A stretch of DNA of 64,000 bases from Branchipolynoe longqiensis. Its lineage: Eukaryota > Annelida > Polychaeta > Phyllodocida > Polynoidae. Shown here one piece after another: positions 1-10,317 of the stretch. The notes beneath the pieces are model-generated. The model saw only the letters and a program-made list of their open reading frames with translations, ran no database searches and was not told the origin of the DNA. The stretch's first letter is position 1. The number at the start of each line of letters is the position of its first letter. Both the position numbers and the translations under genes were made by a program. The stretch is from positions 27,113,178-27,177,177 of the forward strand of contig CM059197.1 of the NCBI GenBank assembly GCA_030323885.1, read 5' to 3'.

Positions 1-243
1 TTGGGAGGGTTTGCTAATGAGTAGTTAGGTTATTATGGTGGGGTGTTGGAGCTGGGGTTGGGAGTGGGTTGGTGGGGGTTGGTGGTGAGTATGTAGGTTA
101 TTATGGTGGGGAGAGGGGGGGGGGGTGATGCTGTGGTTTGGAGGGGGCTGGTCGCGGTTGGTGGTGAGTATGTATGTAGCAATGGGTCGTGAGGAGGGTA
201 GGCGGCAATAGCGTGGGTGTTGGGGCTGGGGTTGGGAGGCAGA
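1..243. repeat. G-rich degenerate minisatellite
   Basis: G/T-rich sequence built from words such as GGGTTGG and GGTGGTGAGTATGTA. The phrase GTTATTATGGTGGGG occurs twice (about 31-45 and 97-111). The short proline-rich reading frames on the minus strand follow from this composition. No gene is visible. Confidence 0.5.
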
Positions 244-293
244 TGGGAAGGGTTGGGCCTTGGGAAGATCGAAGCCTGAGGAACAATCCACTA

Positions 294-614
294 CCTGGGC
301 CGCGTTCAGGCTCCGTCTCGGAGGCGCCTCGGCGACGGGCCTGATGTCATGCTAGTCTGAACGGCAAAGCCAGTTTGTTGTCTCAAAAATGGCCGCCCCC
401 ATAGGTGGTGGCCATTTGCAATTGGAAAGCTGTGCTGTGATAGGCTGAAACCACTGGAGATGGTGGCCATTTTCGAGGCGCTTTTTGTCTCCTGATTGAA
501 AAGGGAGGCATCGCCGAGACATCGCCGAGACGCACCCTGAACGCAAATAAGCCAAAAAGCATCGCCGAGAAATCGCCGATACGCCTCCGAGACGGACCCT
601 GAATGCGGCCCAGG
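294..614. mobile_element. Short TIR element, GGCCGCGTTCAG family, copy 1
   Basis: The ends are near-perfect inverted repeats: CCTGGGCCGCGTTCAGG on the left is mirrored by CCTGAATGCGGCCCAGG on the right, and the match continues inward through TCCGTCTCGGA. The interior carries two GGTGGCCATTT words and repeated CATCGCCGAGA. It has no coding capacity, so it is non-autonomous. ACTA flanks both ends and could be a short target duplication. A second copy lies at 56012-56307. Confidence 0.75.
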
Positions 615-700
615 ACTACTCTCTAGGACATGCACGTGTCAGACAAGTGGAGTACTACTGTGCCCTCTAATTACTCACTTCCACCGACAACAGCAAGTGC

Positions 701-735
701 TGATTCACACACACACACATTCACACACACACACA
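701..735. repeat. (CA)n microsatellite
   Basis: Two CACACACA runs are separated by TTCA. Simple sequence only. Confidence 0.8.
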
Positions 736-774
736 TAGATATGTGTGTGTACGTTTCAGCTGCCCAGTCGTCAG

Positions 775-928
775 AGCAGCCTTGTAAAGTCTCCATGAGT
801 GCGTACTGTTACAATTCAGTACCCATCCTGATATCACCTTAGTTGTTGTTAGGACCTAAACTCCCAACAAACAAACATGTGGAGTACTCTATGTTGCCAG
901 GCCGTAAAGATCCAACAACCAACCAGCC
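775..928 (+). mobile_element. SINE-A 3' fragments (two tails)
   Basis: Degraded 3' part of the window's dominant SINE: GTAAAGTCTCCATGAGTGCG, then a CCCATCCTGATAT..CTTAG tail ending near 876. A second, shorter tail copy (TTGCCAGG..GTAAAGATCCAACAACC) follows at about 886-928. The tRNA-like head is missing. Confidence 0.7.
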
Positions 929-1009
929 ATCCAACGGAAGGTTAAATATAGTATATTCCACATGTCCACAATGAAGAGCTGAGGTCGACTTCATTGTCCA
1001 AGATGCCTC

Positions 1010-1330
1010 CACGACAACTCCATAGATAGCACCGCGTCCTCCATATATATGTACAGTCAATGAGGTTACTGTGCAGAGATGGAGCAGTGGGAGGTGGCGC
1101 CACCGCCGGAGCTGAGGTTGAGTAGGTTGGAGCAGTAGATAACTAACCCCAGGCTCCATCACCCGATCACTGGTGGGTTGAGCTGTGGAGCTAGTATGGA
1201 ATGCCTGGTTAGTATATTCATATAGGAGGAGCTACAAATAATAATAAAGGAAAGCAAGAGAGGCAAATGGATTGGGGCAACTTTATATCGACCAATGGCT
1301 CGGAATACCCGTACCGGTAACAAAAATAAA
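1010..1330. repeat. Dispersed repeat shared with 61.8 kb (possible LTR fragment)
   Basis: About 150 bp beginning at GGTGGCGCCACC (1094) recur at 61815: the GAGCTGAGGTTGAGTA, CCCCAGGCTCCATCACCCGA and GATCACTGG words match in the same order. An AATAAT/AATAAA-rich stretch follows at 1238-1250. The pair could be pieces of an LTR or another dispersed element. No coding region supports either reading. Confidence 0.45.
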
Positions 1331-1487
1331 AGCAAAAAAACAAGCAAGTGGGCCGAAGCCGGCGCGCCGACGGTGTATTTATAGGCCGGCGCAGGACCGA
1401 TTCACCGCCGGGGGAGGCTCGCAGCAAAAACGTAGTGTGGAAAAATAGACCATTTCGTAATAACCCTGGTTAACATTCGAAGAAAAG

Positions 1488-1582
1488 CATAATGTATTTT
1501 ACGCCTACCTATATTTGCATAATTCTTTATGCACCCTATAATTCTTATGCATCATATGTATATACGTATATATATATATATA

Positions 1583-1616
<34 letters not shown>

Positions 1617-1660
1617 CGTACATATATATATATATATAAATATATATATGTACATGTGTG
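1488..1660. repeat. AT-rich tract with (TA)n microsatellite
   Basis: Nearly pure TA/CG-interrupted dinucleotide repeat from about 1557 to 1650, preceded by AT-rich unique sequence. Confidence 0.9.
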
Positions 1661-1749
1661 TGTGTGTTGCAAGTCAGATTATGCAAAACTAAATAACTGG
1701 TACATTCACATAATTATTATTTTATTCTCCAATCAAGTGAGATTACGTA

Positions 1750-2116
1750 TTAAAGTTGCATAGTCCGATAGTTTTGTTTTTTTTGGTCATTTTATGAGAT
1801 AAATACATTAGATTGATCGTTTTAATTTACTTTACTTGAGATTGAAGTAATTTTGATTTAAAATGAGAAACTTCAGAGCTATCTGAAGTCAAAAAACACT
1901 AAATTAATGTCAGCATGCTTGTCCAAACTATCACCTCATAAGGCTCCAGCACTACTAGCAGTACTAGCTTTGAATAAATTGACTTAGTATGCTATTCTAT
2001 GTAGGAACAAACATTTAATAAGTGCACCAGTATCTAAGTTGGATATGTACGTTCAAATCTAGATAAGTGTTTTGCCTTTTTTTAATTGATGCTTTTATCG
2101 GACTACACATCATTAA
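1750..2116. mobile_element. TTAA-MITE, complete but diverged
   Basis: Begins TTAAAGTTGCATAGTCCGAT and ends ATCGGACTAC..ATTAA, with TTAA at both ends. The internal order matches the other copies: a GATAAAT.CATTAGATTGATC block, an AAATTAAT block, and a CTAAGTTGGATATGT block. There is no reading frame, so it is non-autonomous. TTAA target choice fits piggyBac-like or Kolobok-like transposases, but the family is not proven from the ends alone. Confidence 0.8.
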
Positions 2117-2143
2117 CGTCCTCCAGCATTTCTCCTACATGAT

Positions 2144-2360
2144 CAGTGGCACCTCCCCCCGCCCCTCACACCCCCCTCACCCCCCCTCACCCCCCCCCCC
2201 CCCACACACACCAGCCACCTGGTTCTCTTTGCCCTACACTTGCACCTGGCTGTCTGTGTCTATCTCCCCGAAAATCTTCCTTAAGGTATGGAGATTTAAA
2301 CCCTTGCCAGAGATTATTATTATTATTATTATTAATATTATTATTATTATTATCCTCTTC
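2144..2360. repeat. C-rich run, short unique stretch and (ATT)n
   Basis: CCCCTCA/C-run sequence at 2152-2205, then short unassigned sequence, then an ATT/TTA trinucleotide microsatellite at about 2311-2354. The open frames here are low-complexity (poly-P, poly-I/L). Confidence 0.8.
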
Positions 2361-2690
2361 TTTGATGCAGGCTTGTGGTAGCCTATACAAAGCTCGTAGC
2401 TCTCAGCTCTAGTGGTATGCAACCTCAAAAGTATACCTCATTTCAACCCATTCCCTGTCTTGTGTTGTCGATTGATTATCTGTAGTCACTATACCTTATC
2501 TGTAACTTATAAGGATTATGCGAGTATAAATGCATGGAAGAGAGCTATTGTTAATGGTCCATTTGTAATACCTGATTACTGCATGTGCTACTCTGTGGGC
2601 TGGCTTCCCACCTCCCATCACGTGACTGGTGTAACCGGTCTGAATCCTAGCCTCGAACGCGCCACACTGTCACTTGCACAGGTTACCTTA
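2361..2690. other. Unassigned stretch
   Basis: Unique-looking sequence without a recognised repeat, RNA or credible coding region. A 123-codon frame crosses it but runs on into the following TA repeat and has no recognisable domain. Confidence 0.4.
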
Positions 2691-2694
2691 GGTA

Positions 2695-2885
2695 TATATA
2701 TGTATATACAATATATAGTTATACACACATTTACATATATGTACACATTTAAATATAAATACAATATTTGTATACATATTTAGATATATGTGTATATACA
2801 TGCATCGATGTAAATGTCTATATGTATATATATATACATATATATGTATAAATATATATATATATATACATGTATATATGTTATA
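2695..2885. repeat. (TA)n / TATACA-rich tract
   Basis: Long AT-dinucleotide tract interrupted by CA and TG dinucleotides. Confidence 0.9.
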
Positions 2886-2911
2886 TTATTCGCTCCAACC
2901 AACCCCACCAA

Positions 2912-3231
2912 TGGTTCCAGTGGACGAATCGGTAGAGCGCAGGCCGCGTGTGTGGAATTTCGGGAGTTCTGTTCAAACCAATGACTTATAAAACTGATAC
3001 TTGTTGCTTCCTAGCCTGGCACTCGGCATTAATAGGATAGGGCAAGAACTGGTTACCTCAGTGTCACGATAATGTGACTGAGTCGGATATAAGGTCATGG
3101 TACTAGTGGCCTGATTTACAAGTGGGGCAGCACTATAAAGTCACCATTAGTGTGCACTGTCACAAACCGTTACCCATCCTGATATGATCTTAGATGTTGC
3201 CAGGACGTAAAACTCCAACAACCACCCTACC
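2912..3231 (+). mobile_element. SINE-A, near full length
   Basis: tRNA-like head (GACGAATCGGTAGAGCGCAGG as A box; the B box is decayed), then the linker CAAACCAATGACTTATAAAA, the body GGCATTAATAGGATAGGGCA, AATGTGACTGAG and GTGGGGCAGCACTATAAAG, then the tail GATATGATCTTAGATGTTGC and an AACAACC repeat. This is the consensus order for the family. It is an RNA polymerase III-type non-autonomous retroposon. Its LINE partner is not identified. Confidence 0.9.
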
Positions 3232-3239
3232 CCGCCTCC

Positions 3240-3620
3240 TGCACCGCGCTATATATAAATAAAATGGCTTCACAATAACGTCACTTGTACGGCCACGTGA
3301 CTGATGCTGCTACACCCCCACCGGGTCTTCACGGTGATAAGGCGCGCCCCCTGGTGGTGACCTCTAATTTCATGTCCGGTTCAGTTTTGGTCCGGCGGAA
3401 ATTGGGATGCAGCGGCGGGAGGAGGGTTCATAACTTAGTGCACAGGGGGCGCCACTGATCGATGGCGGGAAGAGCTTGCGGCAAGCGCGGAGGGGGGAGA
3501 CCCCCCCCCCCCCACACACACACACCTTCCCAGCATTCCTAAATAAAACAAAAAAACTGAGGATGCACTGGAAGATGGAATGGAAAGGTGAAGCTGTGGA
3601 AAAGGATTGAGCATACAACC
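3240..3620. other. Unassigned stretch with C-run
   Basis: No family is recognised. It includes a C/CA run at about 3500-3523. The open frames here extend into the neighbouring GGGCA repeat and are not credible genes. Confidence 0.4.
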
Positions 3621-3624
3621 AGGG

Positions 3625-3757
3625 TGGGCAGGGCAGGGCAGGGCAGGGCAGGGCAGGGCAGGGCGCGGTGGGGCGGGGCGGGGCGCGGCAGGGCGGGGCA
3701 GGGCAGGGCGGGGCGGGGCAGGGTGGGAGGGACAGGGCAGGGCGGGGCAGGGCATGC
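3625..3757. repeat. GGGCA/GGGCGG minisatellite
   Basis: Tandem 5-bp GGGCA units grading into GGGGC and GGGCGGGG. Runs of G suit G-quadruplex formation. Confidence 0.95.
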
Positions 3758-3776
3758 ATGCACGGATTAGGTTGAG

Positions 3777-3842
3777 TGGTTGTCGGAGTTTTACGTCCTG
3801 GCAACATATAAGGTCATATGAGGACGGGTATCACTTGCTATC
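3777..3842 (-). mobile_element. SINE-A tail fragment
   Basis: Minus-strand SINE 3' end: GGAGTTTTACGTCCTGGCAA, then AAGGTCATATGAGGACGGG. It stops inside the body. Confidence 0.85.
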
Positions 3843-4320
3843 CGGACCGCACTTCGTCCACACCTCTCTCCATCTCCTCTCTCCTGGTCATAGAGAAAAT
3901 AGACACGGTCCTTTGACTCAACTTTTCTCATTTCTCTTTCCTATACTCTACCCTTTTTTTTCTCCCAGGCTTACTTCTCCCCCCTGTTCAAGGGAGTTCT
4001 TTGCTTAGGTCGGGCCCTTTACCTTATCGTTTCTCTCCCTTTGTTTTTGTTGCTTGAACTGCTGGGCCCACTTTACCCATCCCTTCCTCCTAAGCCCTTG
4101 CTGCTGTCGACTGGATACAAGTGCTGTGCTACCGCCAGACTGGAGTGATTCGGGGCCACCCCAACAATTCATCATTTAATTGTTGTAAAGACATCCCCAG
4201 CTTCGACAACCATCCTACCAGAAGATTAATCTTAAACCAGAGATTGGCCTGATTTATCGGTGCCTCTGTATATATTACTGCAGTTCTGCAGCCGGTAACC
4301 GTCATGAGATTATGAACCCC
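3843..4320 (+). repeat. Dispersed repeat, copy 1 (also at 48.1 kb)
   Basis: The part from about 4080 to 4318 recurs at 48165-48410, sharing CTTCCTCCTAA, TTGCTGCTGTC.ACTGGA, CTACCGCCAGAC, GAAGATTAATCTT and GATTTATCGG in order. The preceding CT-rich stretch (3850-4080) looks like untranslated repeat sequence. It could be a LINE 3' untranslated region, but no adjoining reverse transcriptase is present. Confidence 0.6.
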
Positions 4321-4334
4321 CCAGAAGTCAAGTC

Positions 4335-4618
4335 AAGGACGGGTATCACCATGTGACAGTGTGCACTCATGGCGACTTCATAGTGCTGCCCCACTGGGAA
4401 ATCAGGCCATTGGCACCATGACCCGATATCCCACTTAGTCACATTATCCTGACATTGAGCTAACCAGTCCTTGCCCAATCCTATTAATGTCAAGCACCAT
4501 GCAAGGAACCGACAAGTATCAATTTTATAAGTCATTGGTTTGACTCGACCGGGAACCAAACTCACAATCTCCCGCACATGATGCCTGCACTCTATCGATT
4601 CGGCAACCACGCCCGGTG
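4335..4618 (-). mobile_element. SINE-A, minus strand, tail truncated
   Basis: Reads backward through ACTCATGGCGACTTCATAGT, CCCACTGGGAAATCAGGCC, CACATTATCCTGACA, TAAGTCATTGGTTTGACTCG and a tRNA-like head ending CGGCAACCACGCCCGG. Confidence 0.9.
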
Positions 4619-4639
4619 CAGCTGTGGAGAAGGGCTAAA

Positions 4640-4991
4640 GGCTACATTCCTTACACGCAGTATGCGGCATGCAAATGCGAATGTGAATGCGAATGCGGCA
4701 AATAATGGTAAATCATCTAAGTGAATGGGGGTGCTTCCATGCCTCCTAATGCAAATGCAAATGTGAATGCGAATGCAAATGCGAATGCAGCAACCGAATC
4801 GGTCCATGTAGCCATCGGTGCGGCATGCAAATGCGAATGCTGCTGTGTTTGCCATAGAGAACAGTGTTAGAGAAACCTGACACTATGTGTGGGTGTGGGT
4901 GTGGGTGTGGGTGAAAGGACCCAACCTGTTTGCATGCCACATGCCGCATGCCGCATTCGCATGCCGCATACCACGTGTAAGGAATGCTAGC
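4640..4991. mobile_element. Foldback element with ATGCGGCATGC word
   Basis: Left arm GCTACATTCCTTACACG, then AGTATGCGGCATGC, is mirrored on the right by GCATGCCGCATACC, then CGTGTAAGGAATGCTAGC. Between the arms the sequence is dominated by 6-bp words GCGAAT, GCAAAT and GTGAAT, plus a GTGTGG run (4884-4912). The interior therefore repeats variants of the word next to the TIR, as in the larger foldback elements at 9, 14, 27-31, 36 and 45 kb. No core palindrome is seen. Confidence 0.7.
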
Positions 4992-5230
4992 TTAAGCATA
5001 CACCAGGGTGGGCAGGGCGGGGCGTGGATTATATGGCGGGAGGGAGGGGGGAGTGGACGAGAGGCAGGTGGTGGTTGGTAGAGGGTATTCTACTGAAGAG
5101 ATGAGTCGGGTGAATGTGGATCAGCCTACTCAAAGGATGGGAAATTAGGCAATTAAAAATAAAATTTATGTTTTGGTTGCGCGACTGACCCTGCAAAATA
5201 TTGCCCACCATAATTATTTCTGGGGAAATT

Positions 5231-5433
5231 ATTTAAAGTTGCATAATCCGATGAATTTTATATAGTTTCTGTCACTTTTTTTAGATAAATATATCAGGTT
5301 GACTGTTATAATCTACCTTACTTTAGCTTGAACTTGAAGTAATTTTTATTTTAAATGACTAACGTTTGAGATATTTGAAGCGGAAACTTGTCAATTTAAT
5401 TTTGGCAAGTACACTCTAACTCTGACACCATAT
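5231..5433. mobile_element. TTAA-MITE fragment cut by a SINE
   Basis: Starts TTAAAGTTGCATAATCCGAT and follows the family order up to CTCTGACACCATA, where a SINE begins. The distal half is not found downstream. Confidence 0.75.
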
Positions 5434-5665
5434 AACCAGATGGCATGGCCGAATGAGGTAGAGCGTCCGTCTCCTCCTGTCTTGGTAGATCATGGGATTG
5501 TGGGTTCGAATCCTGGTCGAGTCAAACCAATGACTTAACAATTTATACTTGTCGCTTCCTAGCCAGACGCTCAGCATTATTAGGATAGGGCAAGGAACAG
5601 TGGAATGAGGAAGACCAGACGTATGCGACTGAAATTTCCCCTGCTTAAACAACTAATGTACATTT
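5434..5665 (+). mobile_element. SINE-B (head 2, short 3' body)
   Basis: Head 2 resembles a class II tRNA with a long variable arm: GATGGCATGGCCGAATGAGG (A box) and GTGGGTTCGAATCC (B box). The linker GTCAAACCAATGACTTAAC and TTATTAGGATAGGGCAAGG are shared with SINE-A. The 3' body then differs: AACAGTGGAATGAGGAAGAC, then TGAAATTTCCCCTGCTTAA. SINE-A and SINE-B therefore share a 5' half and differ in their 3' halves. Confidence 0.85.
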
Positions 5666-5743
5666 TCTGACAAAATAAATGAGTTGTAAATCTTGCGCGC
5701 ATCAAATTGTATAATGGTCAAGGGAGTCATTGTAATATATATA

Positions 5744-5963
5744 AGCAGTGGTTCCCAAATGGTTCATCAAAGGCTGTGGTATGCGCTGTCCTGTCTGTGG
5801 GAAAGTGCATATAAAAGCCCCCTTGCTGCCCTATCGGAAAGAGTAGCCTATGCGGTGGAAGCGAGTTTCCTCCAAAGAAATATGTCAGAATGACCATATG
5901 TTTGATGTCCAATAGCCGATGATGAAAATCAATGCACTCTAGAGGCATCGTTAAATAAAACAA
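5744..5963 (+). mobile_element. Mollusc-type SINE (SINE-M), truncated head
   Basis: Carries GGCTGTGGTATGCGCTGTCC, TGTCTGTGGGAAAGTGCATA, CCCTTGCTGCCCTATCGG and AGAGTAGCCTATG, then CATCGTTAAATAAAAC. From memory this is the layout of a SINE repeated in many mollusc genomes, and it is the best clue to the host lineage. The tRNA-like head is missing here. Confidence 0.8.
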
Positions 5964-6720
5964 ACTTCATTTTTGAAATATATAATAATTCTTACTTACA
6001 GGTAATACACAGAATGATAGAGACAAGTAGGGCGAAAACTTCCGAGCGAGTGTTGTGCGAAAGCCCCGGATTGGGGGGCTGGGGTGGAGTGCAGGATGCC
6101 GGCACCCACCCCACCCAGGACGGGGAGGGGGGGGGGTGTAGGAGCAGGATACTACAGAGATTATGACACGCGATAACAGTCTTATCACTATCCATATATT
6201 TTATTTCTTTAAAATAGATATATATATATATATGTGATGGCCCACAATCTTCCACACTGTCAGGCACTCACGGAAGAATGCCAAGATTTAGCTTCAGTAT
6301 GCGTCAACCTGGTTTATTACAAAACCGCTCTGCTCTCCGTGGCGTCAACAGTCAACTGACCCGCCCCCTAACTCACCAGGTCCCACTTCGCCTCTATAGG
6401 TGGGTGGGGGGTGAGCTAGCCACCCGCAGTAGAGGGCAGCCCAGTCGGGGGTCTGCCCGGTGGCTAGCCTGTTATAGTCATAGTGTAACTGGGTAGGTGT
6501 CTGGCATAGTGGGGCTCATGTACATACTACTACATATACATTAAAATCGCTACCTCCCTACAGATCCTACTGTAGATCACTCAGCCCTAATGACCTCGCT
6601 GAGCTGTCAGAGTAACGTAGGCCAGGGAGTGCTTATGCAGTTCGTTAGGCTTTCTCTATGAAATAGACCTGAACCAAGTTTAGACTCACGGATAACTAAC
6701 TAGATAGAATGGCTATAAAA
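5964..6720. other. Unassigned stretch, low-complexity islands
   Basis: Holds a G-run at 6121-6136, a TA run at 6218-6234 and a GC-richer block at 6240-6560 (GGTGGGTGGGGGGTGAGCTAG). I recognise no gene or repeat family. TTTATT on the plus strand at 6311 could be a minus-strand polyadenylation signal of an old element, which is speculative. Confidence 0.35.
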
Positions 6721-7062
6721 CTGGACGGGATGGCCGAATGAGTTAGAACGTCCGTCTTCCGTCTTGGTAGACTCTGGGATCGTGGCTTCAAACCCTGGTC
6801 GAGTCAAACCGATGACTTACAAATTGATACTTGTTGCTGCCTAGCCAGGCGCTCTGCATTATTAGGATAGGGCAAGGACTGGTTCACTCAGTGTCAGGAT
6901 AATATGACTGAGTGGGATATCAGGTCATGGTGCTGGCCACCTGGTATCCCAGTGGGGCAGCCACTATACAGTCGCCATGAGTGTGCACTGTCACAAGTCG
7001 ATGTCCGTCCTGATATGACCTTCGATGTTGCTAGGACGTAAAACAACAATAAACAATAAACA
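6721..7062 (+). mobile_element. SINE-A body with head 2, near full length
   Basis: Head 2 (GGGATGGCCGAATGAGTTAG, then TCGTGGCTTCAAACCC) is joined to the long SINE-A body and to the GATATGACCTTCGATGTTGC tail ending in an AACAATAAACAA repeat. It is a clear example of head 2 on the long body. Confidence 0.9.
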
Positions 7063-7385
7063 AAATGGCGATAAAGACGCAGCGAACTGCAGTATGGGTC
7101 ATGCCGCAAAATGGCATAGAGCCGACTTTCGGGAATAGTGGATTTGAAGCCTTTTAACTTTGGCATATACCCTATTGAATTCCATTGAACTCCTCCCTCC
7201 CAGACATCACAGCATGACCTACTTACACGGTAAGTCAGTAGGTAAGGACTGACCTGTTCAGGGCCATTACTCAAACTTAAAGTTGAATAGTCAGATAAAA
7301 GCCGTAAAATGTTTGACAGCAAAACATTCGTCTAGATTGGAAGCTCAACATCCAACTATGATACTGGTTCACTTATAAACGTTGC
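7063..7385. other. Unassigned stretch
   Basis: Nothing recognised apart from short similarity of 7240-7310 to MITE-like AT-rich sequence. Confidence 0.35.
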
Positions 7386-7475
7386 GTAGTTCGATGGTTT
7401 TCAGATTCTGCCATTTTTCTGAGATAAATATCTTAAATTGATTGGTATAATCTACCTTACTTTTAGTTCGAAGTC
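7386..7475. mobile_element. TTAA-MITE fragment
   Basis: GTTGCGTAGTTCGATGGTTTT through TTTCTGAGATAAATATC and ATAATCTACCTTACTTT match one end of the MITE. The copy breaks where the ACCACC minisatellite begins. Confidence 0.7.
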
Positions 7476-8320
7476 CTATCTGCCACCACCCATTAACACC
7501 CACATCCTCTAGCTGTCTCATCTCACACAACCACCACCACCACCCACTACCACCCACACACCCTACCTGCCCCCTCTCCCACAACCACCCCCACCACCCA
7601 CTAACACCCACACACCCTATCTGCCTCCTCTCCCCCAACCACCACCACCACCCACTAACACACACACACCCTATCTGCCTCCTCTCCCCCAACCACGACC
7701 ACCACCCACTAACACACACACCCTACCTGCCCCCTCTCCCACAACCACCACCACTACCCACTAACACCCACGCACCCTATATGTCTCCTGCCCCAATCAC
7801 CACCACCATCGACTAACACCCACACACCCTATCTGTCCTGCCCCACAACCACCACCACCCACTAACACACACACCGCCCCATCTCTGCCCCAACCACCAC
7901 CACCTAACATCCACACACCATATCTGCCCCCTCTCCCACAACCACCACCACCGACTAACCCCCACACACCCTATCTGCCTCCTGCCCCACAACCACCACC
8001 ACCACCACCCACTAACCCCCACACACCCTATCTGCCTCCTGCCCCACAACCACCACCACCCACTAACCCCCACACACGCTATCTGCCTCCTGCCCCACAA
8101 CCACCACCACCACCACCCACTAACACACACACACACAACCTATCTGCCTCCTGCCCCACAACCACCACCACCAACTAACACACACACCGCCCCTACTCTG
8201 CCCCAACCACCACCACCACAAACTAACACCCACACACCCGATCTGCGTCCTCTCCCCCAACCACCACCACCACCCACTAACCCACACTCACAAACAGTGC
8301 CCCCTCCCCCTCCCAGCAAC
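7476..8320. repeat. ACCACCACC/ACACCC minisatellite
   Basis: Over 800 bp of tandem units of roughly 55-70 bp. Each contains CCACAACCACCACCACC, a CACTAACACCCACACACC segment and a CTATCTGCCTCCT segment. Units vary in length and point changes. The minus-strand W/G-rich frames are translations of the repeat. Confidence 0.9.
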
Positions 8321-8474
8321 CCTCCATAATCCAACTCATCATTGTAGCAAACCTGATTGGCACTGAGCATGTAATTCGACCCTGCTGACCCTTCCCACAA
8401 TGACTCAGCCTCACGCTCTGTCCTTCCGGAAGACACATTCTAAGTCCGATACACACAGAATTACCTTGGATACC
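8321..8474. other. Short unassigned flank
   Basis: Unique sequence between the minisatellite and the next SINE. Nothing recognised. Confidence 0.4.
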
Positions 8475-8812
8475 GAACGCGGTAGTCGAATCGGTAGAGC
8501 GCAGGCCTCATGAATGTTGATACTGGTTCACTTCCCGGTCGAGTCAAACCAATGACTTACATAATTGATACCTGTCGCTTCCTAGCTTAGTATTTGGCAT
8601 TAGTAGGATAGTGCAAGGACTGTTAAGTTCAGTGTCAGGATAATGTGACTGAGTGGGATATCGGGTCATGGTGCTGGCGGCCCGATTTCCCAGTGGGACA
8701 GCACTACAAAGTCACCATGATTGCGCACTCTCACAAGTCAGTAGCCATCCTGATAGATATGACCTCAGATGTTGCCAGGATGTAAAACTCCAACAACCAA
8801 CCAACCAACCAA
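8475..8812 (+). mobile_element. SINE-A with head 1
   Basis: Head 1 start GAACGCGGTAGTCGAATCGG then GCGCAGGCC; the B-box side is disrupted. The full body and tail follow, ending in the 4-bp AACC repeat of the 3' terminus. Confidence 0.9.
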
Positions 8813-9066
8813 GTTAGCTGGCGAATTAATGGTTCGGCCTGCTTGTTTTGCTTGGCAGGGCAAACAATGCTGGAATTCTCCATGATTGGCGACTGCGCCC
8901 GTTAACCCATAAGTGATGGATCGCCGTGGAGTGGTCTAATTGGTCGCAGTTTGCTTTTCGCTTGATTTGAGGAGCAAGCAACTCCCCCACATCTCCCCCC
9001 ACAACTCCCCCACACTGCCTTAACTGTTCATGAGGGGCCTCAGCGTTTCCACGCCCAGCGCTGCTT
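8813..9066. other. Unassigned stretch
   Basis: No recognised feature. Includes a short CCCCCACA-rich patch near 8983-9013. Confidence 0.4.
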
Positions 9067-9815
9067 ATGGTGCAGTCACACTACGACGTAATGGCCAACG
9101 TGACTCCGACCTGGGCGACTTTCGAAAAACCCGACGTGATATGCAAATACGGGGCCAAGTTGGACGACACCACGGCGTGGTCGACGTGGGTGTAACGCCG
9201 GTATAACGTCATGTTTGGGTTGGGTTGGGGTTGGGGTTGGGTTGGGGGTTGGGGGTTGGGGGTGGGGTTGGAGTTGGGGGTTGGGGGTTGGGTTGGGTTG
9301 GGTTGGGGGTTGGGTGGGGTTGGGGGTTGGGTGGGGTTGGGGGTTGGGTGGGGTTGGGGGTTGGGTGGGGTTGGGGGTTTAGGGTTGTTGGTTGTTGGTT
9401 GGTTGGGTTGGGTTGGGTTGGGTTGGGTTGGTTTGGTTGGTTGGTTGGTTGGTTTGACAACCACCACCATCGACTAACACCCACTAGTAGCACTAGTAGC
9501 ACTAGTAGTACCAACCAACCAACCAGATGATGTGGTCATAATGAGAGCCTAACGTGACCGTGAGCCTAACATGACCTAACATGACTGAGAGTCTAACGTG
9601 ACCGTAATGTGACTGTAACATCACGCGAACGTCTTATCAACTCGTCGAGCTACGTCAAAGTTTTTTCAACATGTCCAAAACCTTGACGTCCTCCAACGAG
9701 AGGCGACGAGAGGCGACGAGAGCTTAGCGTGACTTTAACGTGACCCAAAGTAAGGATGAAAAAGCACCCACGTCGAAGTCACATTAGCCATTACATCATT
9801 GTGTGACTGGGCCAT
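9067..9815. mobile_element. Core-palindrome foldback element with GGGTTG array
   Basis: Ends: ATGGTGCAGTCACACTACGA on the left against TGTGTGACTGGGCCAT on the right, extending inward through GTAATGGC/CCATTAC. The core palindrome lies at 9653-9690 (CAACATGTCCAAAACC). Outside a tandem array the interior is rich in AACGTGAC words. The GGGTTG/GGGGTTGGG array (9213-9458) fills much of the left half. No coding capacity. Confidence 0.75.
9213..9458. repeat. GGGTTG / GGGTTGGGG array
   Basis: Tandem G3-5TT(G) units inside the foldback element. It resembles a telomeric pattern but is not the animal TTAGGG repeat; a single TTTAGGG occurs at about 9378. Strong G-quadruplex potential. Confidence 0.9.
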
Positions 9816-10317
9816 TACTGTGTCGTTCTCATAAACTGTGCAGCACAGATTTGGTTGCCACGTTACATTGTTAATGACTTTGCCGGATTCTGCTATTATT
9901 TGGAGCATTTTCTGCCATTATTTGGAAAGTGTTGACTTTTGGTTTCCATGTCACAGAAGTGGTACACAGCTTCTGAGATCTACCCTACTCCATTATACAA
10001 ACAGACCGGTCTGCCGCTGTCTATCCTAAAAGCAGAAGTCTCCACAAATATATGTCCCAGCCCATCCTGACCACACGCATACTCGTACACCACATGAACC
10101 ACCCACCCACCTACCTCCTCTCTCTCCATTCCCTCCTCCCCCTCTTACTGTGTTCTATTATGAATGGGCCTGACAACCCCCGTTAAACATCTATTATCAC
10201 ATTACGCTTCCTCATCTTGTCAGATGATCGTGGTGCGCAGGCGCCGGGGGGATACGCGTCGAGACTGCGCAGTGGTTCCACTAAGATGTCAGCTATCAGC
10301 ACTCATACGGCTACAGC
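9816..10317. other. Unassigned stretch
   Basis: No recognised family, RNA or coding region. Confidence 0.4.

Noticed and set aside
4640..4991. Octamer (ATGCAAAT)-type enhancer cluster
   Set aside because: ATGCAAAT-like words occur because of the hexamer repeat inside a foldback element. No promoter or gene is nearby.
9213..9458. Internal telomeric repeat
   Set aside because: The unit is GGGTTG/GGGGTTGGG, not TTAGGG, and it lies within a TIR element.
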